A DNA stretch of 64,000 bases from CBDDBH01 sp965225625. Its GTDB lineage: Bacteria > Pseudomonadota > Gammaproteobacteria > JADZEE01. Each line of letters begins with the position of its first letter. Position 1 is the first letter of the stretch. The position numbers were made by a program, and so were the translations under genes. This document shows, piece after piece, positions 53,182 through 62,720 of the stretch. The notes below the pieces were generated by a model that saw only the letters and a program-made list of their open reading frames with translations, was not told the origin of the DNA and searched no databases. Where the stretch lies: the NCBI GenBank assembly GCA_965225625.1, contig CBDDBH010000032.1:62001-126000 (forward strand), given 5' to 3'.

Positions 53182-54927
53182 CTAATGGGTTTGCGCGGTT
53201 TTGACGTCTTCCCACGGCAGCGCGAATACAGTTACCAAGTTTGTTCCCGCCGGCGATTTTGGCCCTTGCATGACCTGCCCGTACGTCAAATCCAGTGCCG
53301 TCATGCCGCCCGACGGGACAGCAAGGTATTGGCGGCCGTTCACCGCATAGGTGACGGGGAAACCGGTAATAACGGAGGCCAGTGGTATTTCCCAAAGAAG
53401 CTCGCCCGTAGTGGCATCGAAAGCTTTTAAACGTCGAGCCTGATCACCGCCGATAATAAGACCACTGGCGGTCGACAAAAGTGCACCGGTCCAAGGCGCG
53501 GGCTGCTCATAGGTCCACAGGATCTCACCTGTAGTAGCCGAAATCGCGTCGATGCGACCGATTGCATTGCCTTTGCCAGGCGCGGCTTTCGGTTTTGCCG
53601 TCTGTGCCGGATAGTGCAACTCGGTGCCCTTCGCGAGCTTATCCAGATCTATTTCCTTTAAGGTGTACTCCATACACATCTGGTTTTGCGCAAGGTAAAG
53701 CGCGCCCGTTCCCGGATGGTAAGTGCCCGCGTTCCAGTTTTTGCCACCGGTGTTACCGGGGCAGATATCGATCGTCTTGCCAATCTCCGGGATCAGTGAT
53801 TCGTCAATTTCCACTTCGCCCGTTTCCGGGTGAATGCTTTTCACAACGTTCTGATAAATGGTATTACGCGACCACAAATAGCGGCCGGTCTCTGCATCCA
53901 AGGCCCAGACGATGCCCAGTTTGCTGAGCGCACCGACCACCGTGCGCCGCGTCGCGTTGCCTTCCTTGCGGTCGATGACATAACGTTCGAAGACGTGATC
54001 CAGATCCCAGTTATCGCGCGGTAAATGTTGCCGATACCACTTCAGTTCGCCGGAATCGATGTCAATGGCGAGCGTGGAATTCGTGTACAAGGCTGCAATG
54101 GGTTTGCCGCCACGCTGTGCCTCACCGTAGGGGATGGGAACACCGGTACCCCAAAAGGTCAGGTTGGTTTCGGCATCGAAACTCCCCGACAACCAGGCAG
54201 AACCGCCCCAGCGTCGCTCTATTGGCACATCCGCCCAACTTGCTTCCTGGGGATCACCAACTTGCGCCAAGGTATGCACTCGCCAAAGTTCCTTGCCAGT
54301 GCCAGGATCGTGCGCGGTGACGAAACAACCCCCAGGCGTCGGTGACGTACATCCCGCCATGCCGGCAAGGACTTTGCCTTTGAAAACGATAGCCCCGCTG
54401 GTATAGCGATAGCCGAAGGTGTAATCCGCCACTTCGTGATCCCAGACGACTTCACCGGTCTTGGCGTTAAGCGCGACAATATGTGCGTCTAGCGTGGCAA
54501 GAAAAATCTTGTCCTCGTAAATCGCTAGATGCCGTGTCGCCTGCAGGAACGTCGTCTGAATTATGGGGTCAAGTTCGCGTTTGTACTCCCAAATCAAATC
54601 GCCGTTGGTCGCATCGACGGCCTGCACGGTATTGCCGACATGTGCGAGGTACATGACGCCGTTGTGCACCAGCGGTGTGACCTGCTGCATGCCCGGACCC
54701 ATCGCGACGGCCCACGCCATGCTGAGTTTATTGACGTTGTCCTTATTGATTTGATCTAGCGGACTGTGCGCCCAGCCGTCCACGGTGCGCCGCCACATCA
54801 GCCAGTCTTCTGCCGGTGGATTACTAAGTGTCTCGTCGGTGACCCAGATCTTGGTGTCATCGGCGTTCACCAGTAAGGGCATTGCGAGCGTGAAAACAAG
54901 CATTAGCAAAGTAGTGATTGAGCGCAT
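53182..54927 (-). CDS. PQQ-dependent dehydrogenase (quinoprotein)
   Basis: Periplasmic eight-bladed quinoprotein. The ATG at 54927 (GAGGA upstream) gives signal peptide MRSITTLLMLVFTLAMPLLVNA. Propeller motifs are MAWAVAMGPGMQQVTPLV, AVDATNGDLIWEYKREL, GTGVPIPYG, LPRDNWDLDHVFER, GGKNWNAGTYHPGTG and PAPWTGALLSTASGLIIGGD. No cytochrome c domain, so electrons go to a separate acceptor. The alcohol or aldehyde substrate is unknown. The usual Asn in GTGNP-type loops is Val. Confidence 0.92.
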   Translation of the reverse strand: MRSITTLLMLVFTLAMPLLVNADDTKIWVTDETLSNPPAEDWLMWRRTVDGWAHSPLDQINKDNVNKLSMAWAVAMGPGMQQVTPLVHNGVMYLAHVGNTVQAVDATNGDLIWEYKRELDPIIQTTFLQATRHLAIYEDKIFLATLDAHIVALNAKTGEVVWDHEVADYTFGYRYTSGAIVFKGKVLAGMAGCTSPTPGGCFVTAHDPGTGKELWRVHTLAQVGDPQEASWADVPIERRWGGSAWLSGSFDAETNLTFWGTGVPIPYGEAQRGGKPIAALYTNSTLAIDIDSGELKWYRQHLPRDNWDLDHVFERYVIDRKEGNATRRTVVGALSKLGIVWALDAETGRYLWSRNTIYQNVVKSIHPETGEVEIDESLIPEIGKTIDICPGNTGGKNWNAGTYHPGTGALYLAQNQMCMEYTLKEIDLDKLAKGTELHYPAQTAKPKAAPGKGNAIGRIDAISATTGEILWTYEQPAPWTGALLSTASGLIIGGDQARRLKAFDATTGELLWEIPLASVITGFPVTYAVNGRQYLAVPSGGMTALDLTYGQVMQGPKSPAGTNLVTVFALPWEDVKTAQTH

Positions 54928-55010
54928 GTTCGGTCCTCGTTGCGTTTTTTTTGTTCGCGTGTAGCGAGCCGGCATTCTGCCACATTTATTGGCTAAAACG
55001 GCGTTTATAA

Positions 55011-55048
55011 CCCCTCACCCCAACCCCTCTCCCGAAAGGGGCGAGGGG
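55011..55048. repeat. GAGGGG-type palindromic repeat
   Basis: CCCCTCACCCCAACCCCTCTCC and its near-inverse ...GGGGCGAGGGG around a GAAA loop. This is a well-known intergenic repeat style in gammaproteobacteria. It abuts the methyltransferase stop codon and probably ends its transcript. Confidence 0.6.
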
Positions 55049-55681
55049 CTAAACTGTGGGTCGCCGTGCGGTGACAATCCACAGAGGATCGGCTCCGTCC
55101 GGCGATCGATCGATGCTCTCTATCGTGTCGAAACCGCCGGCCAACTCGTGATAGGTCTCGACCAGGTGCATTCGCTCGGTGCCGCCCAAATAGTGAAATG
55201 CCTGTATCGCCTTGGTTGGAAAACAGCGATGCGACATAGCAACGATGGAGCGTCCACCGGGACGCAACACTCGGGCGATCGATGCAAATACTTCTAGCGG
55301 CCGCTGTAGGTATTGCACAGACACGGCATTGAGCACAGCGTCGAAGCTTGCATCCGCGTAGGGGAGTTCCGGCGTTTCGTTCAAGTCGTGAATCACGTGG
55401 TCGCTGAGTTGCGGATTGGCGAGCAGTTCCGTTTCATTCATGCCCAGACCAGCCACCCTGGCGTACTGGCAGTCGCGTGGCAGATGCGAGACCCACGATG
55501 ACATGACATCGAGTACCGCGTCCTGAGGCCCGAGGGTTGGCGAGCAGTCCTGATAATAGTGCGTGAGCGCACTGATCGTTGCGTCGTCTATGTGCGTGAC
55601 CAGCCGAGGCACGGTGTAAAACAACGCATCTGGCGTTTCATCGACGCGCTTGAAAAAATTGGGCGGGAATGAGACTGACAC
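55049..55681 (-). CDS. Class I SAM-dependent methyltransferase
   Basis: Methyltransferase_11-type fold: AVLDVMSSWVSHLP (motif I region), HDLNETPELPYADASFDAVLNAVSVQYL (acidic loop and post-I) and RVLRPGGRSIVAMSHR. 210 residues. It begins with GTG at 55681. The methyl acceptor is unknown. Confidence 0.85.
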   Translation of the reverse strand: MSVSFPPNFFKRVDETPDALFYTVPRLVTHIDDATISALTHYYQDCSPTLGPQDAVLDVMSSWVSHLPRDCQYARVAGLGMNETELLANPQLSDHVIHDLNETPELPYADASFDAVLNAVSVQYLQRPLEVFASIARVLRPGGRSIVAMSHRCFPTKAIQAFHYLGGTERMHLVETYHELAGGFDTIESIDRSPDGADPLWIVTARRPTV

Positions 55682-55725
55682 GCACCAGCCGCCTGCGGCG
55701 GCCCCCTGAAGATGGATGCTAAGCG

Positions 55726-56352
55726 CTACTGCTCCAGCGTTGGCGGCTGTATCGGTTCCGGCAGTTCGGAGAACGCTGCGTTCTTCTCGCGCAAATCAGC
55801 GAGCAGTCCATCCATGCCGTGATTATCAAGCATCGATGCGAAGGATCCGCGGAAATTACTGACCAGGCTCAGACCTTCAATGACGATATCGTAACCGTAC
55901 CACTGCCCATCGCGCTTGCGCAGGGCGTAATTGACGGGAATATTGGTATTGCCCGCATGGATTACGGTATCTACGATCGCGCGATTACCGATTATGCGCT
56001 CATCGGTAAAGCTGATTTCCTGTTCATCGTAGGCCTCGATCTTTTCGCGATACATATGTTCCAGATATTCGGTGAAATACTCGACGAACTGCTCTTGCTC
56101 TTCGGGTGTCGCCTTGGTCCAGCCGGTTGTTAGGATGCTCGCCGACATGCTGTGAAAGTCGAAAACTTCTTCGATGACCGCGCGGATCCGGTCCCAACGC
56201 TCGCCGAGCGTGGCCTCGGTATCCTGCAGCGCAGAGCCGACACCGGTAAGGGCGTATTTCACCCGTTCGGTTGGCTGTCCCTCATCGACAGCGGCGACAT
56301 TGAGAAAACCGAAAAGCAGAAATACCGCCAGAAAGCTGCGAAAAACGGGCAT
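55726..56352 (-). CDS. mlaC: MlaC/Ttg2D-type periplasmic lipid carrier
   Basis: Signal peptide MPVFRSFLAVFLLFGFLNVAA, then the MlaC-like helix set (GERWDRIRAVIEEVFDF, EEQEQFVEYFTEYLEHMY) and VNYALRKRDGQWYGYDIVIEGLSLVSNFR. MlaC shuttles phospholipids between outer and inner membrane with MlaA and MlaBDEF; none of those genes is in this window, so this is a lone or orphan copy. Confidence 0.85.
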   Translation of the reverse strand: MPVFRSFLAVFLLFGFLNVAAVDEGQPTERVKYALTGVGSALQDTEATLGERWDRIRAVIEEVFDFHSMSASILTTGWTKATPEEQEQFVEYFTEYLEHMYREKIEAYDEQEISFTDERIIGNRAIVDTVIHAGNTNIPVNYALRKRDGQWYGYDIVIEGLSLVSNFRGSFASMLDNHGMDGLLADLREKNAAFSELPEPIQPPTLEQ

Positions 56353-56525
56353 TTTGTCCCCCTCGTATTTATTGTAGAGGCCTGTGGCGGCTACATCCTG
56401 CGCTAAACTGCACGCTTTTGTCTAGCCCAGACGCTGCAGAATAAGGCTTCCTATTTGGCCCGATTGCCGCTGAATGAATACTGAACGGCTTTGCTACAAA
56501 ATCGTTTCAGACAGGTGATTTACTA

Positions 56526-57062
56526 ATGGACTGGCTGTTTGCCTATGGATCGTTGATCTGGCGACCTGACTTTGAATACGAGGAGCAGCGACCTGGTTTT
56601 ATCCGCGGTTGGCGGCGGCGCTTTTGGCAAGGCTCCACTGACCATCGCGGAGTTCCGGGCGCGCCCGGCCGGGTGGTCACGCTGTTACCCGAAGCCGGCG
56701 CAGTTTGCTGGGGACTGGCTTTCTGCATTCATCCGCGTAATCACGATAGTGTTTTCGCCGAGTTGGATCACCGCGAAAAGGGTGGCTACGAACGCCGTGA
56801 GATAGAAATAGAATTTGCTGACGGTGGCACGCAATGCGGCCTTACTTACATAGCAACGGATGCAAACAACAACTACCTCGGTCCTGCCAGCCTGGAATCC
56901 ATCGCAGCCACGGCGCGCCGATCAGTGGGGCCCAGCGGTGCGAATAGTGATTACATACTGCACTTAGCTGAAGCGCTGCGCGCGATCGGTGGCGAAGATG
57001 CCGACGTCTTTGAGCTGGAGGCATTGTTGCGTAGTGTGGGTAGTGGATCACCCCTCACCTGA
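56526..57062 (+). CDS. ChaC-like gamma-glutamylcyclotransferase
   Basis: N-terminal WLFAYGSLIWRPDFEY and catalytic-Glu loop LDHREKGGYERR. The ChaC fold forms 5-oxoproline from gamma-glutamyl peptides such as glutathione. 178 residues. Its last residues and stop codon lie inside the palindrome at 57051-57090, so the repeat has set the C-terminus. Confidence 0.9.
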   Translation: MDWLFAYGSLIWRPDFEYEEQRPGFIRGWRRRFWQGSTDHRGVPGAPGRVVTLLPEAGAVCWGLAFCIHPRNHDSVFAELDHREKGGYERREIEIEFADGGTQCGLTYIATDANNNYLGPASLESIAATARRSVGPSGANSDYILHLAEALRAIGGEDADVFELEALLRSVGSGSPLT

Positions 57063-57090
57063 CCGCTAGGGATGGCGGTCGGATGAGGGG
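57051..57090. repeat. Palindromic element between convergent genes
   Basis: CCCCTCACCTGACCGC, loop TAGGGATG, GCGGTCGGATGAGGGG. It is the inverse-orientation copy of 46528-46567. It overlaps the ChaC stop codon (57060-57062) and lies between convergent genes, so it probably serves as a terminator for both. Confidence 0.7.
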
Positions 57091-57098
57091 TAACTACA

Positions 57099-58727
57099 TT
57101 AGTCCAGCGCTTCTACCCGACTACGCAGCTTAAATTTCTGTATTTTCCCCGTAGAGGTTTTGGGTAACGGACCGAAAACGATAGTTTGTGGCACTTTGAA
57201 GTGCGCCATGTTGTCTCGACAAAACATCTGCAGTTCAGTTTCGGTGACCGCCACATCGTCTTTTAATGTGACGAACGCACAGGGGGTCTCACCCCATTTC
57301 TCATCGGGGCGCGCTACCACCGCAGCTTCCAGCACGGCCGGGTGGCGGTACAGTGTGTCTTCCACTTCGATCGATGAAATATTCTCGCCACCGGAAATAA
57401 TGATGTCCTTGGAACGATCTTTGAGCTGCACGTAACCGTCGGCGTGCATGACACCCAGATCGCCGGAGTGAAACCAGTCGTGCGCGAACGCATCATCGGT
57501 TGCCTGTGGATTTTTTAGATAGCCCTTCATAACCACGTTGCCGCGAAACATCACCTCACCCATGGTCTCACCATCGCTGGGCACTGGCTGCATGGTTTCG
57601 GGATCCATTACGGTGACGTCCTGCAGCACGTGATACGGCACGCCCTGGCGGGCTTTCAATTGCCCCCGCTGTTGCGCGGGTAAGCTATTCCACTCGCCTT
57701 TCCAGGCGCAGATTACCGCCGGCCCGTAAGTTTCAGTCAGTCCATAGACATGGGTGGTTTTAAAGCCGTTACGTTCCATGGCCTCGAGCACCGCCGGCGG
57801 CGGCGGCGCGGCGGCAGTCATGACGTTCACGCTGTGGTTGAATTGGGTTCGCTCGTTCGCCTTGGCGTTCAAGATCATGCCGAGTACGACCGGCGCGCCG
57901 CAGAAATGGGTGACCGCATGCTCAGCAATAGCGCTGAAGATAGACGCTGCATCGACGCGCCGCATGCAGATATTGGTCCCTGCATAAGCTGCAATTGTCC
58001 ACGGAAAACACCAACCGTTGCAGTGAAACATAGGTAGCGTCCATAAGTAAGTAGGATGCTGGTTCATGTTCCAACCGATGGCGTTGCTTAACGCGTTTAG
58101 ATAAGCACCGCGATGGTGGTAGACAACGCCTTTGGGATTGCCGGTGGTGCCGGATGTGTAATTAAGAGAGATCGCCTGCCACTCGTCGGTTGGCAGGCTC
58201 CAGGCGAAATCGGGGTCGCCTTGATCGAGAAATTCCTCGTAGCTGCACTCGCCGAGTCGCTGTCCGTCGCTAACCAACGGATCGTCGATATCGATAACGA
58301 GCAACTTGTGCGGCGTCTGTGCCAACGCGGCTTTGATGACTGGCGCAAACTCCGTATCGGTGATTAGCGCTTTGGCTTGGGCGTGCGCAAGGGTGAACGC
58401 GACGGTCGCGGGGTCGAGGCGGATGTTTATGGTATTCACAACGGCCTCGGCCATAGCCACGCCAAAGCTTGCCTCGTAGATGGCCGGTACGTTGGGTGCA
58501 AAGACCGCAACAGTATCGCCCTGTCCAATCCCACGTTGGCGTAGCGCAGAGGCGAGTCGTCGGCAGCGGGCGTATGTTTGTGACCAGGTGAATTTTTGCT
58601 CGCCATGAATAATCGATGTGTAGTCGGGATATACCCGGGCGGTACGCTGCAGAAAACTCAGGGGTGTAAGCGGCGTGTAGTTGGCCGGTCGTTGTTCCAG
58701 TCCGTCAGCGTATGGCGAGTTATTCAT
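57099..58727 (-). CDS. AMP-binding acyl-CoA synthetase
   Basis: ANL-family ligase: YTSGTTGNPKGVVYHHRGA (P-loop-like motif), HVYGLTETYGPAVICAWK, GWFHSGDLGVMHADGYVQL-type hinge (WFHSGDLGV, RSKDIIISGGENIS) and PKTSTGKIQKFKLR with the catalytic Lys. It converts an organic acid to its CoA thioester, using ATP. 542 residues. It overlaps the mandelate-racemase-like gene by 8 bases, last in the five-gene operon. Confidence 0.95.
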   Translation of the reverse strand: MNNSPYADGLEQRPANYTPLTPLSFLQRTARVYPDYTSIIHGEQKFTWSQTYARCRRLASALRQRGIGQGDTVAVFAPNVPAIYEASFGVAMAEAVVNTINIRLDPATVAFTLAHAQAKALITDTEFAPVIKAALAQTPHKLLVIDIDDPLVSDGQRLGECSYEEFLDQGDPDFAWSLPTDEWQAISLNYTSGTTGNPKGVVYHHRGAYLNALSNAIGWNMNQHPTYLWTLPMFHCNGWCFPWTIAAYAGTNICMRRVDAASIFSAIAEHAVTHFCGAPVVLGMILNAKANERTQFNHSVNVMTAAAPPPPAVLEAMERNGFKTTHVYGLTETYGPAVICAWKGEWNSLPAQQRGQLKARQGVPYHVLQDVTVMDPETMQPVPSDGETMGEVMFRGNVVMKGYLKNPQATDDAFAHDWFHSGDLGVMHADGYVQLKDRSKDIIISGGENISSIEVEDTLYRHPAVLEAAVVARPDEKWGETPCAFVTLKDDVAVTETELQMFCRDNMAHFKVPQTIVFGPLPKTSTGKIQKFKLRSRVEALD

Positions 58728-59796
58728 TGCGGTATTTTGCCCGCGTTTCCTCGCTAATTGTTAGGCCATGTCCCGGTATTTCGAGCGCTTCGATCGCACC
58801 GTTTTTGAATTCGATGGGATCGTCGAATATCGGCTCGATGAGTGGAAAGTGCTCAAGCCAGTGAACGTTCGGTGCAGCGGCGGCAAGGTGAACAAATAGC
58901 GCAGGCAGGAAATGTGGAGACACACTGACGTTACAGGCTTCTGCCAATTGCGCCACGCGCAGACACTCGGTCAAGCCGCCAGTCATGGCGAGATCAGGTT
59001 GCGCCACAGAGAACAATCCAGCTTTCAGGTAGGGCGCGAATTCGACCCGTCCCTGCAGGTGTTCGCCGGACGCGATTGCCACCTTAGCGTTGCGCGCTAA
59101 CGCCGCGTAGCCCTCGACATCATAGGCCGGCAACGGTTCCTCCAACCACAGCAGCTCGTTTCGCTCACATTCGTTAAGCAGCCACTTCGCCCGAACCAGA
59201 TCGCACTTCTCGTTAACATCGGCCATGAGTTCCATCTTCGGCAAGCTCGTGCGTAGAGCACCCAGGCGCTCGCTATCCTCATGGTTGCCGCTCAGGCGGA
59301 TCTTGACCGCAGTGCAACCTTGTTCGGCGTAGGCTGTGGCGATATCCACAATCTCCGCCGCGCGCATGTTGGGTCGGAATCCAGCACTGCCGTAAACCGG
59401 TACGGCTCGTAATTTGCCGCCCATGGCAACGCCTAACGGCTCGCCGATCGCTTTGGCGTACAGATCCCAGGCGGCAACATCGATCGCGGCGATACCCAGG
59501 TAGCTTGCACCGCGTCCTACGCGGTTAAGTGCGCCGACCAGTTGGCGCCACAATGCAATCGGGTGGCGCGCCGTTTGGGCTGCGACGAAACGGTTCAACA
59601 AGTCGCTGGCAGCGGCCAGCATGACGCCACCACCCCCGCCCAGCGCGTAACTAAACCCCGTGTCTCGGTTACCCTCATCGTCGGTCAGATCAACCACCAG
59701 AATATCTACCGCGGTAACACCGGACCCACCGATGGGACGGCCCAGATCGAGCGACAGCAATTCCACAGCGACGTCGGTGTAACGAGAGTCTGGCAT
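58720..59796 (-). CDS. Mandelate racemase/muconate-lactonizing enzyme superfamily protein
   Basis: Enolase-superfamily barrel: AVKIRLSG (catalytic Lys), MADVNEK (metal Asp), WLEEPLPAYD (metal Glu), ASGEHLQG (metal Glu), and VSPHFLPALFVH (candidate general-acid His). This is a mandelate-racemase-type residue set rather than the muconate-lactonizing KxK. Probable dehydratase or racemase for a hydroxy or sugar acid. 358 residues, mid-operon. Confidence 0.9.
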   Translation of the reverse strand: MPDSRYTDVAVELLSLDLGRPIGGSGVTAVDILVVDLTDDEGNRDTGFSYALGGGGGVMLAAASDLLNRFVAAQTARHPIALWRQLVGALNRVGRGASYLGIAAIDVAAWDLYAKAIGEPLGVAMGGKLRAVPVYGSAGFRPNMRAAEIVDIATAYAEQGCTAVKIRLSGNHEDSERLGALRTSLPKMELMADVNEKCDLVRAKWLLNECERNELLWLEEPLPAYDVEGYAALARNAKVAIASGEHLQGRVEFAPYLKAGLFSVAQPDLAMTGGLTECLRVAQLAEACNVSVSPHFLPALFVHLAAAAPNVHWLEHFPLIEPIFDDPIEFKNGAIEALEIPGHGLTISEETRAKYRNE

Positions 59797-59803
59797 TGTT
59801 GTT

Positions 59804-61072
59804 CTATACGGCTACGTCGGTTGTCTCAGGCAGATCCGGGTAAGGGCCTAGCAAGCCGAACAAGATACAGCTAGTGAGAAACATTGCGCAGAATGTCCAC
59901 AGCACGATGTCATAGCTGCCGGTTCGATCGAAACCGATACCCATCACGTACGGGCCAATGCCACCGCCCAGTTGAAAGCAGGCAAGCATTATTCCATAGA
60001 CCATTCCGTATGCCTTCAAACCAGCGTAACGGCTGGTGAAATAACCCAGAATGTCGAATTCGGCGCCAATCGCCAATCCCAACAATATGGCTGCCGCCAG
60101 CGCCCAACCACCGCTTGCCCCTAATGCGAGCATGGCGAGGCCAATGACCGGCCCGAGCATAAAGGCAATACCCACATACGGTGCAAACACGCGATCCATT
60201 AAATAGCCACCAAGGATACGCCCGAAGATTACCGCGAATCCTAGCGCAGACAGGATCTGCGCTGCACGTGTCGCCGGGATCCCTCTGTCCTGCAGCAAAG
60301 GCATGAGATGTACAGCAGCACCGTGTATACAGAATCCGACCAGGAAAAACGAAAACAACATAAGCCAGAACGGTCGCGTCGCGGCCGCCTGTTTGACGGT
60401 ATATCCGGAGATAATATGGCTACTACTGGACGCAGCATCAACCGGTAACGCACCATCCTTGTGCAATCCCATTTCATCAGGGCTTTCGCGGATCAGCAGC
60501 AGAATAACGCCGCCGCTGAGAACTATCACGAGTAAGCCCAGCGCAACGAACGCCAGGCGCCAGCCAAAATTTACAATCAAGTGTGTAGCCACCAGAGGCA
60601 CGATTGCCTGGCCGACGCCGACACCAGCGATCGAAATCCCCAGCGCAAGCCCGCGTTTGCGGTCGAACCAATTAAGTACCAGTTTCGAAAATACCAATAT
60701 CGATGTGCCCGCGCCTAACACCGCAATCAGGAAGTAGGTAGCGTAGAAATGCCACAACGACCCAGTTAAAAAGTACATCGACGCTACGGTCAAGCCCAGT
60801 AGAACGATGGAAGGCAGCATCACCGGCCGCACACCGAGTCGGTCAACCATGAATCCCAGCGCAAGTGACACAAACATGGCGGTCCAACTCACGACCGTAA
60901 TGGCTGCTGACATCTCGCCGCGCTGCCAGCCAAACTCAGTCGACAGGGGAATTACGAAGGGGCCGAAAGTATAGATTGCGAATACCGGCCAGGAGAACGC
61001 CAAGCCAATGACCGATGCGCCGACGACAAACCAACCGTAGAAAATTCTGCGCCGCCCTGGTTGTTCTGTCAC
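59804..61072 (-). CDS. MFS transporter (monocarboxylate type)
   Basis: Twelve predicted helices. YGWFVVGASVIGLAFSWPVFAIYTFGPF at the N-terminus and FMVDRLGVRPVMLP (motif A) are MCT-like. GTG at 61072 overlaps the EthD stop by four bases (GTGA), a coupled start. It likely imports the acid substrate used by the operon. Confidence 0.9.
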   Translation of the reverse strand: MTEQPGRRRIFYGWFVVGASVIGLAFSWPVFAIYTFGPFVIPLSTEFGWQRGEMSAAITVVSWTAMFVSLALGFMVDRLGVRPVMLPSIVLLGLTVASMYFLTGSLWHFYATYFLIAVLGAGTSILVFSKLVLNWFDRKRGLALGISIAGVGVGQAIVPLVATHLIVNFGWRLAFVALGLLVIVLSGGVILLLIRESPDEMGLHKDGALPVDAASSSSHIISGYTVKQAAATRPFWLMLFSFFLVGFCIHGAAVHLMPLLQDRGIPATRAAQILSALGFAVIFGRILGGYLMDRVFAPYVGIAFMLGPVIGLAMLALGASGGWALAAAILLGLAIGAEFDILGYFTSRYAGLKAYGMVYGIMLACFQLGGGIGPYVMGIGFDRTGSYDIVLWTFCAMFLTSCILFGLLGPYPDLPETTDVAV

Positions 61073-61758
61073 GGCCAAATGACGCGAACTTCTTCACTCA
61101 TCATCGCGAGCGTGCCAGCGCCGTTAAAATTTGGAAGATCGTTGGCTTGATCCACAGTCATCGCTGGCAACTGCATGGCGCGCGCATAGGTATCCAGATC
61201 CGGCCACCACAATTCCGCGACGCCGTCGAAGCGCGGCTGCTGGCCCTGGGCATACAACTCCAGCGGTACGTGACATTGCACGTAGCGCAGTAGCCCGGGC
61301 GTATCGGGCACCAGTGGCGCGTGTACTTCTCGCCAGTACTGTTGAAACTCCTCGACACCCATTCCGGCTTTGCGCTCGATGAAGAACATGCTTTTTACTA
61401 CCGGCAGGTCTTGCCCCATGGGTTCGCCCGCAACAACGACATGCTCTTGCGTGAATACCACCGCCATACCTGATCGGTCCATGAAGTTAGGTTCGTCCTT
61501 ATACAGACCCTCGAGGTAGTCGGGATCATTGGGAAAGTCTAAGGCGGTCGCTAAATCGTCGAACCAGACTTCTGCAATCCCATTCCAGGGTACCGACGGA
61601 TATGGGGATTGTGCCGCGCTTAGTAAATGGCTTTGCACATAACGCCGAAGATTCGTCAGGCGCAAGGACAATGGTGCGTGAACATCGCGCCAATGCCGGT
61701 GAAATTCCTCGTCTGAGAGATCGGCGCGCTTGGGGAGCAGTATGAAACCCTTAATCAT
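61069..61758 (-). CDS. Double EthD-domain protein
   Basis: Two tandem EthD (dimeric alpha/beta-barrel) domains: residues 1-110 (KGFILLPKRADLSDEEFHRHW) and about 120-229 (FFIERKAGMGVEEFQQYW), each with the ...HAPL...R.L..YVQ pattern. A TTG at 61821 is an alternative start, adding 21 non-conserved residues. EthD-like proteins act in dehalogenation or ring-cleavage steps; the role here is unassigned. Confidence 0.88.
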   Translation of the reverse strand: MIKGFILLPKRADLSDEEFHRHWRDVHAPLSLRLTNLRRYVQSHLLSAAQSPYPSVPWNGIAEVWFDDLATALDFPNDPDYLEGLYKDEPNFMDRSGMAVVFTQEHVVVAGEPMGQDLPVVKSMFFIERKAGMGVEEFQQYWREVHAPLVPDTPGLLRYVQCHVPLELYAQGQQPRFDGVAELWWPDLDTYARAMQLPAMTVDQANDLPNFNGAGTLAMMSEEVRVIWP

Positions 61759-61817
61759 GTTATTCGACGTGCGGTTAAGGACTGGTGTGTAGATTACCGC
61801 AAAGTCACCTGCCGTTC

Positions 61818-62585
61818 TCAATACATGCTTTCTCCGCCGTCAATGGAGATGACTTGTCCGGTCATGTGGCGGCTTTTGTCGCTGAGCAAAAACACGATGA
61901 CGGCGGCGATGTCTTCCGGCGCGGCGATGCGTCCAAGCGGGATTGTTTTCACCCGTTGCGTTTTGACGCTTTCCAGCGCTTGCGGATCCATGCCGCGTGC
62001 AAAAAACGGCGTGTCCACGGGTCCGGGCGCCACCACATTGGCGCGAACCCCGGCAGCGGCCTTCTCGCGCGCCAACGATTTGGTGAAGGCGATGACCGCG
62101 CCCTTGGCAGCGGCATAGGCGGCCGCCCCGGCCTGTCCGCGCACAGCAAATAGCGATGCCATGTTAACGATCACGCCAAAGCCGCGCGCACACATGCCCG
62201 GCAATGCCGCACGACAGATATGAAAGGTGCCGCCCGCGTGAACTGCAAAGGCATTTGCCCAGTCGGCGTCTGTAATATCTTCGATCTCCGCCAGGGTTAA
62301 AGAACCGGCTAGATTGACCACATAGTCCACAGCACCGAGCGCATCTTGCGTTTCTATCAGCGCCGCATTCACCTGTCCCGGATCAGCGACGTCGAGTACC
62401 AGCGGGTGTGACTTGCCGCCATCTGTGATTATGAGAGCGGCGGTTTCTCTCGCCTTATCAGCATCGATGTCGCTCACCGCCACTACCACACCTTCTCCTG
62501 CCAAAGCTCTCGCAGTAGCGCGGCCTATGCCGCTACCGGCGCCTGTTATCAATGCTGTTCGTGGCGATGTTGGGTCACTGTTCAC
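61818..62585 (-). CDS. Classical SDR-family oxidoreductase
   Basis: TGAGSGIGRAT, NLAGS, NMASLFA and YAAAKGAV; complete catalytic set. C-terminal SIDGGESMY. 255 residues. First gene of the minus-strand catabolic operon, with its promoter in the shared 135-bp region next to the NicX-like gene. Confidence 0.93.
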   Translation of the reverse strand: MNSDPTSPRTALITGAGSGIGRATARALAGEGVVVAVSDIDADKARETAALIITDGGKSHPLVLDVADPGQVNAALIETQDALGAVDYVVNLAGSLTLAEIEDITDADWANAFAVHAGGTFHICRAALPGMCARGFGVIVNMASLFAVRGQAGAAAYAAAKGAVIAFTKSLAREKAAAGVRANVVAPGPVDTPFFARGMDPQALESVKTQRVKTIPLGRIAAPEDIAAVIVFLLSDKSRHMTGQVISIDGGESMY

Positions 62586-62720
62586 CTAATCCTCCGGTTT
62601 AGCGCTGGTGCAACTTACCCACGTATAATTGCACACCACTAGCAAGCGGCCCGCATTGACAAGCCCGGTGGCGTCACTGAGGATCGCTACAAAATAACCC
62701 AGACGTACAGGAGAAAGCCC
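62586..62720. promoter_or_regulatory. Divergent promoter region of the catabolic cluster
   Basis: A 135-bp gap between the SDR (-) and the NicX-like gene (+). ACAGGAGAAAG gives a good ribosome site for the + strand ATG. No clear operator palindrome was found, and no regulator gene is adjacent within the window. Confidence 0.5.
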
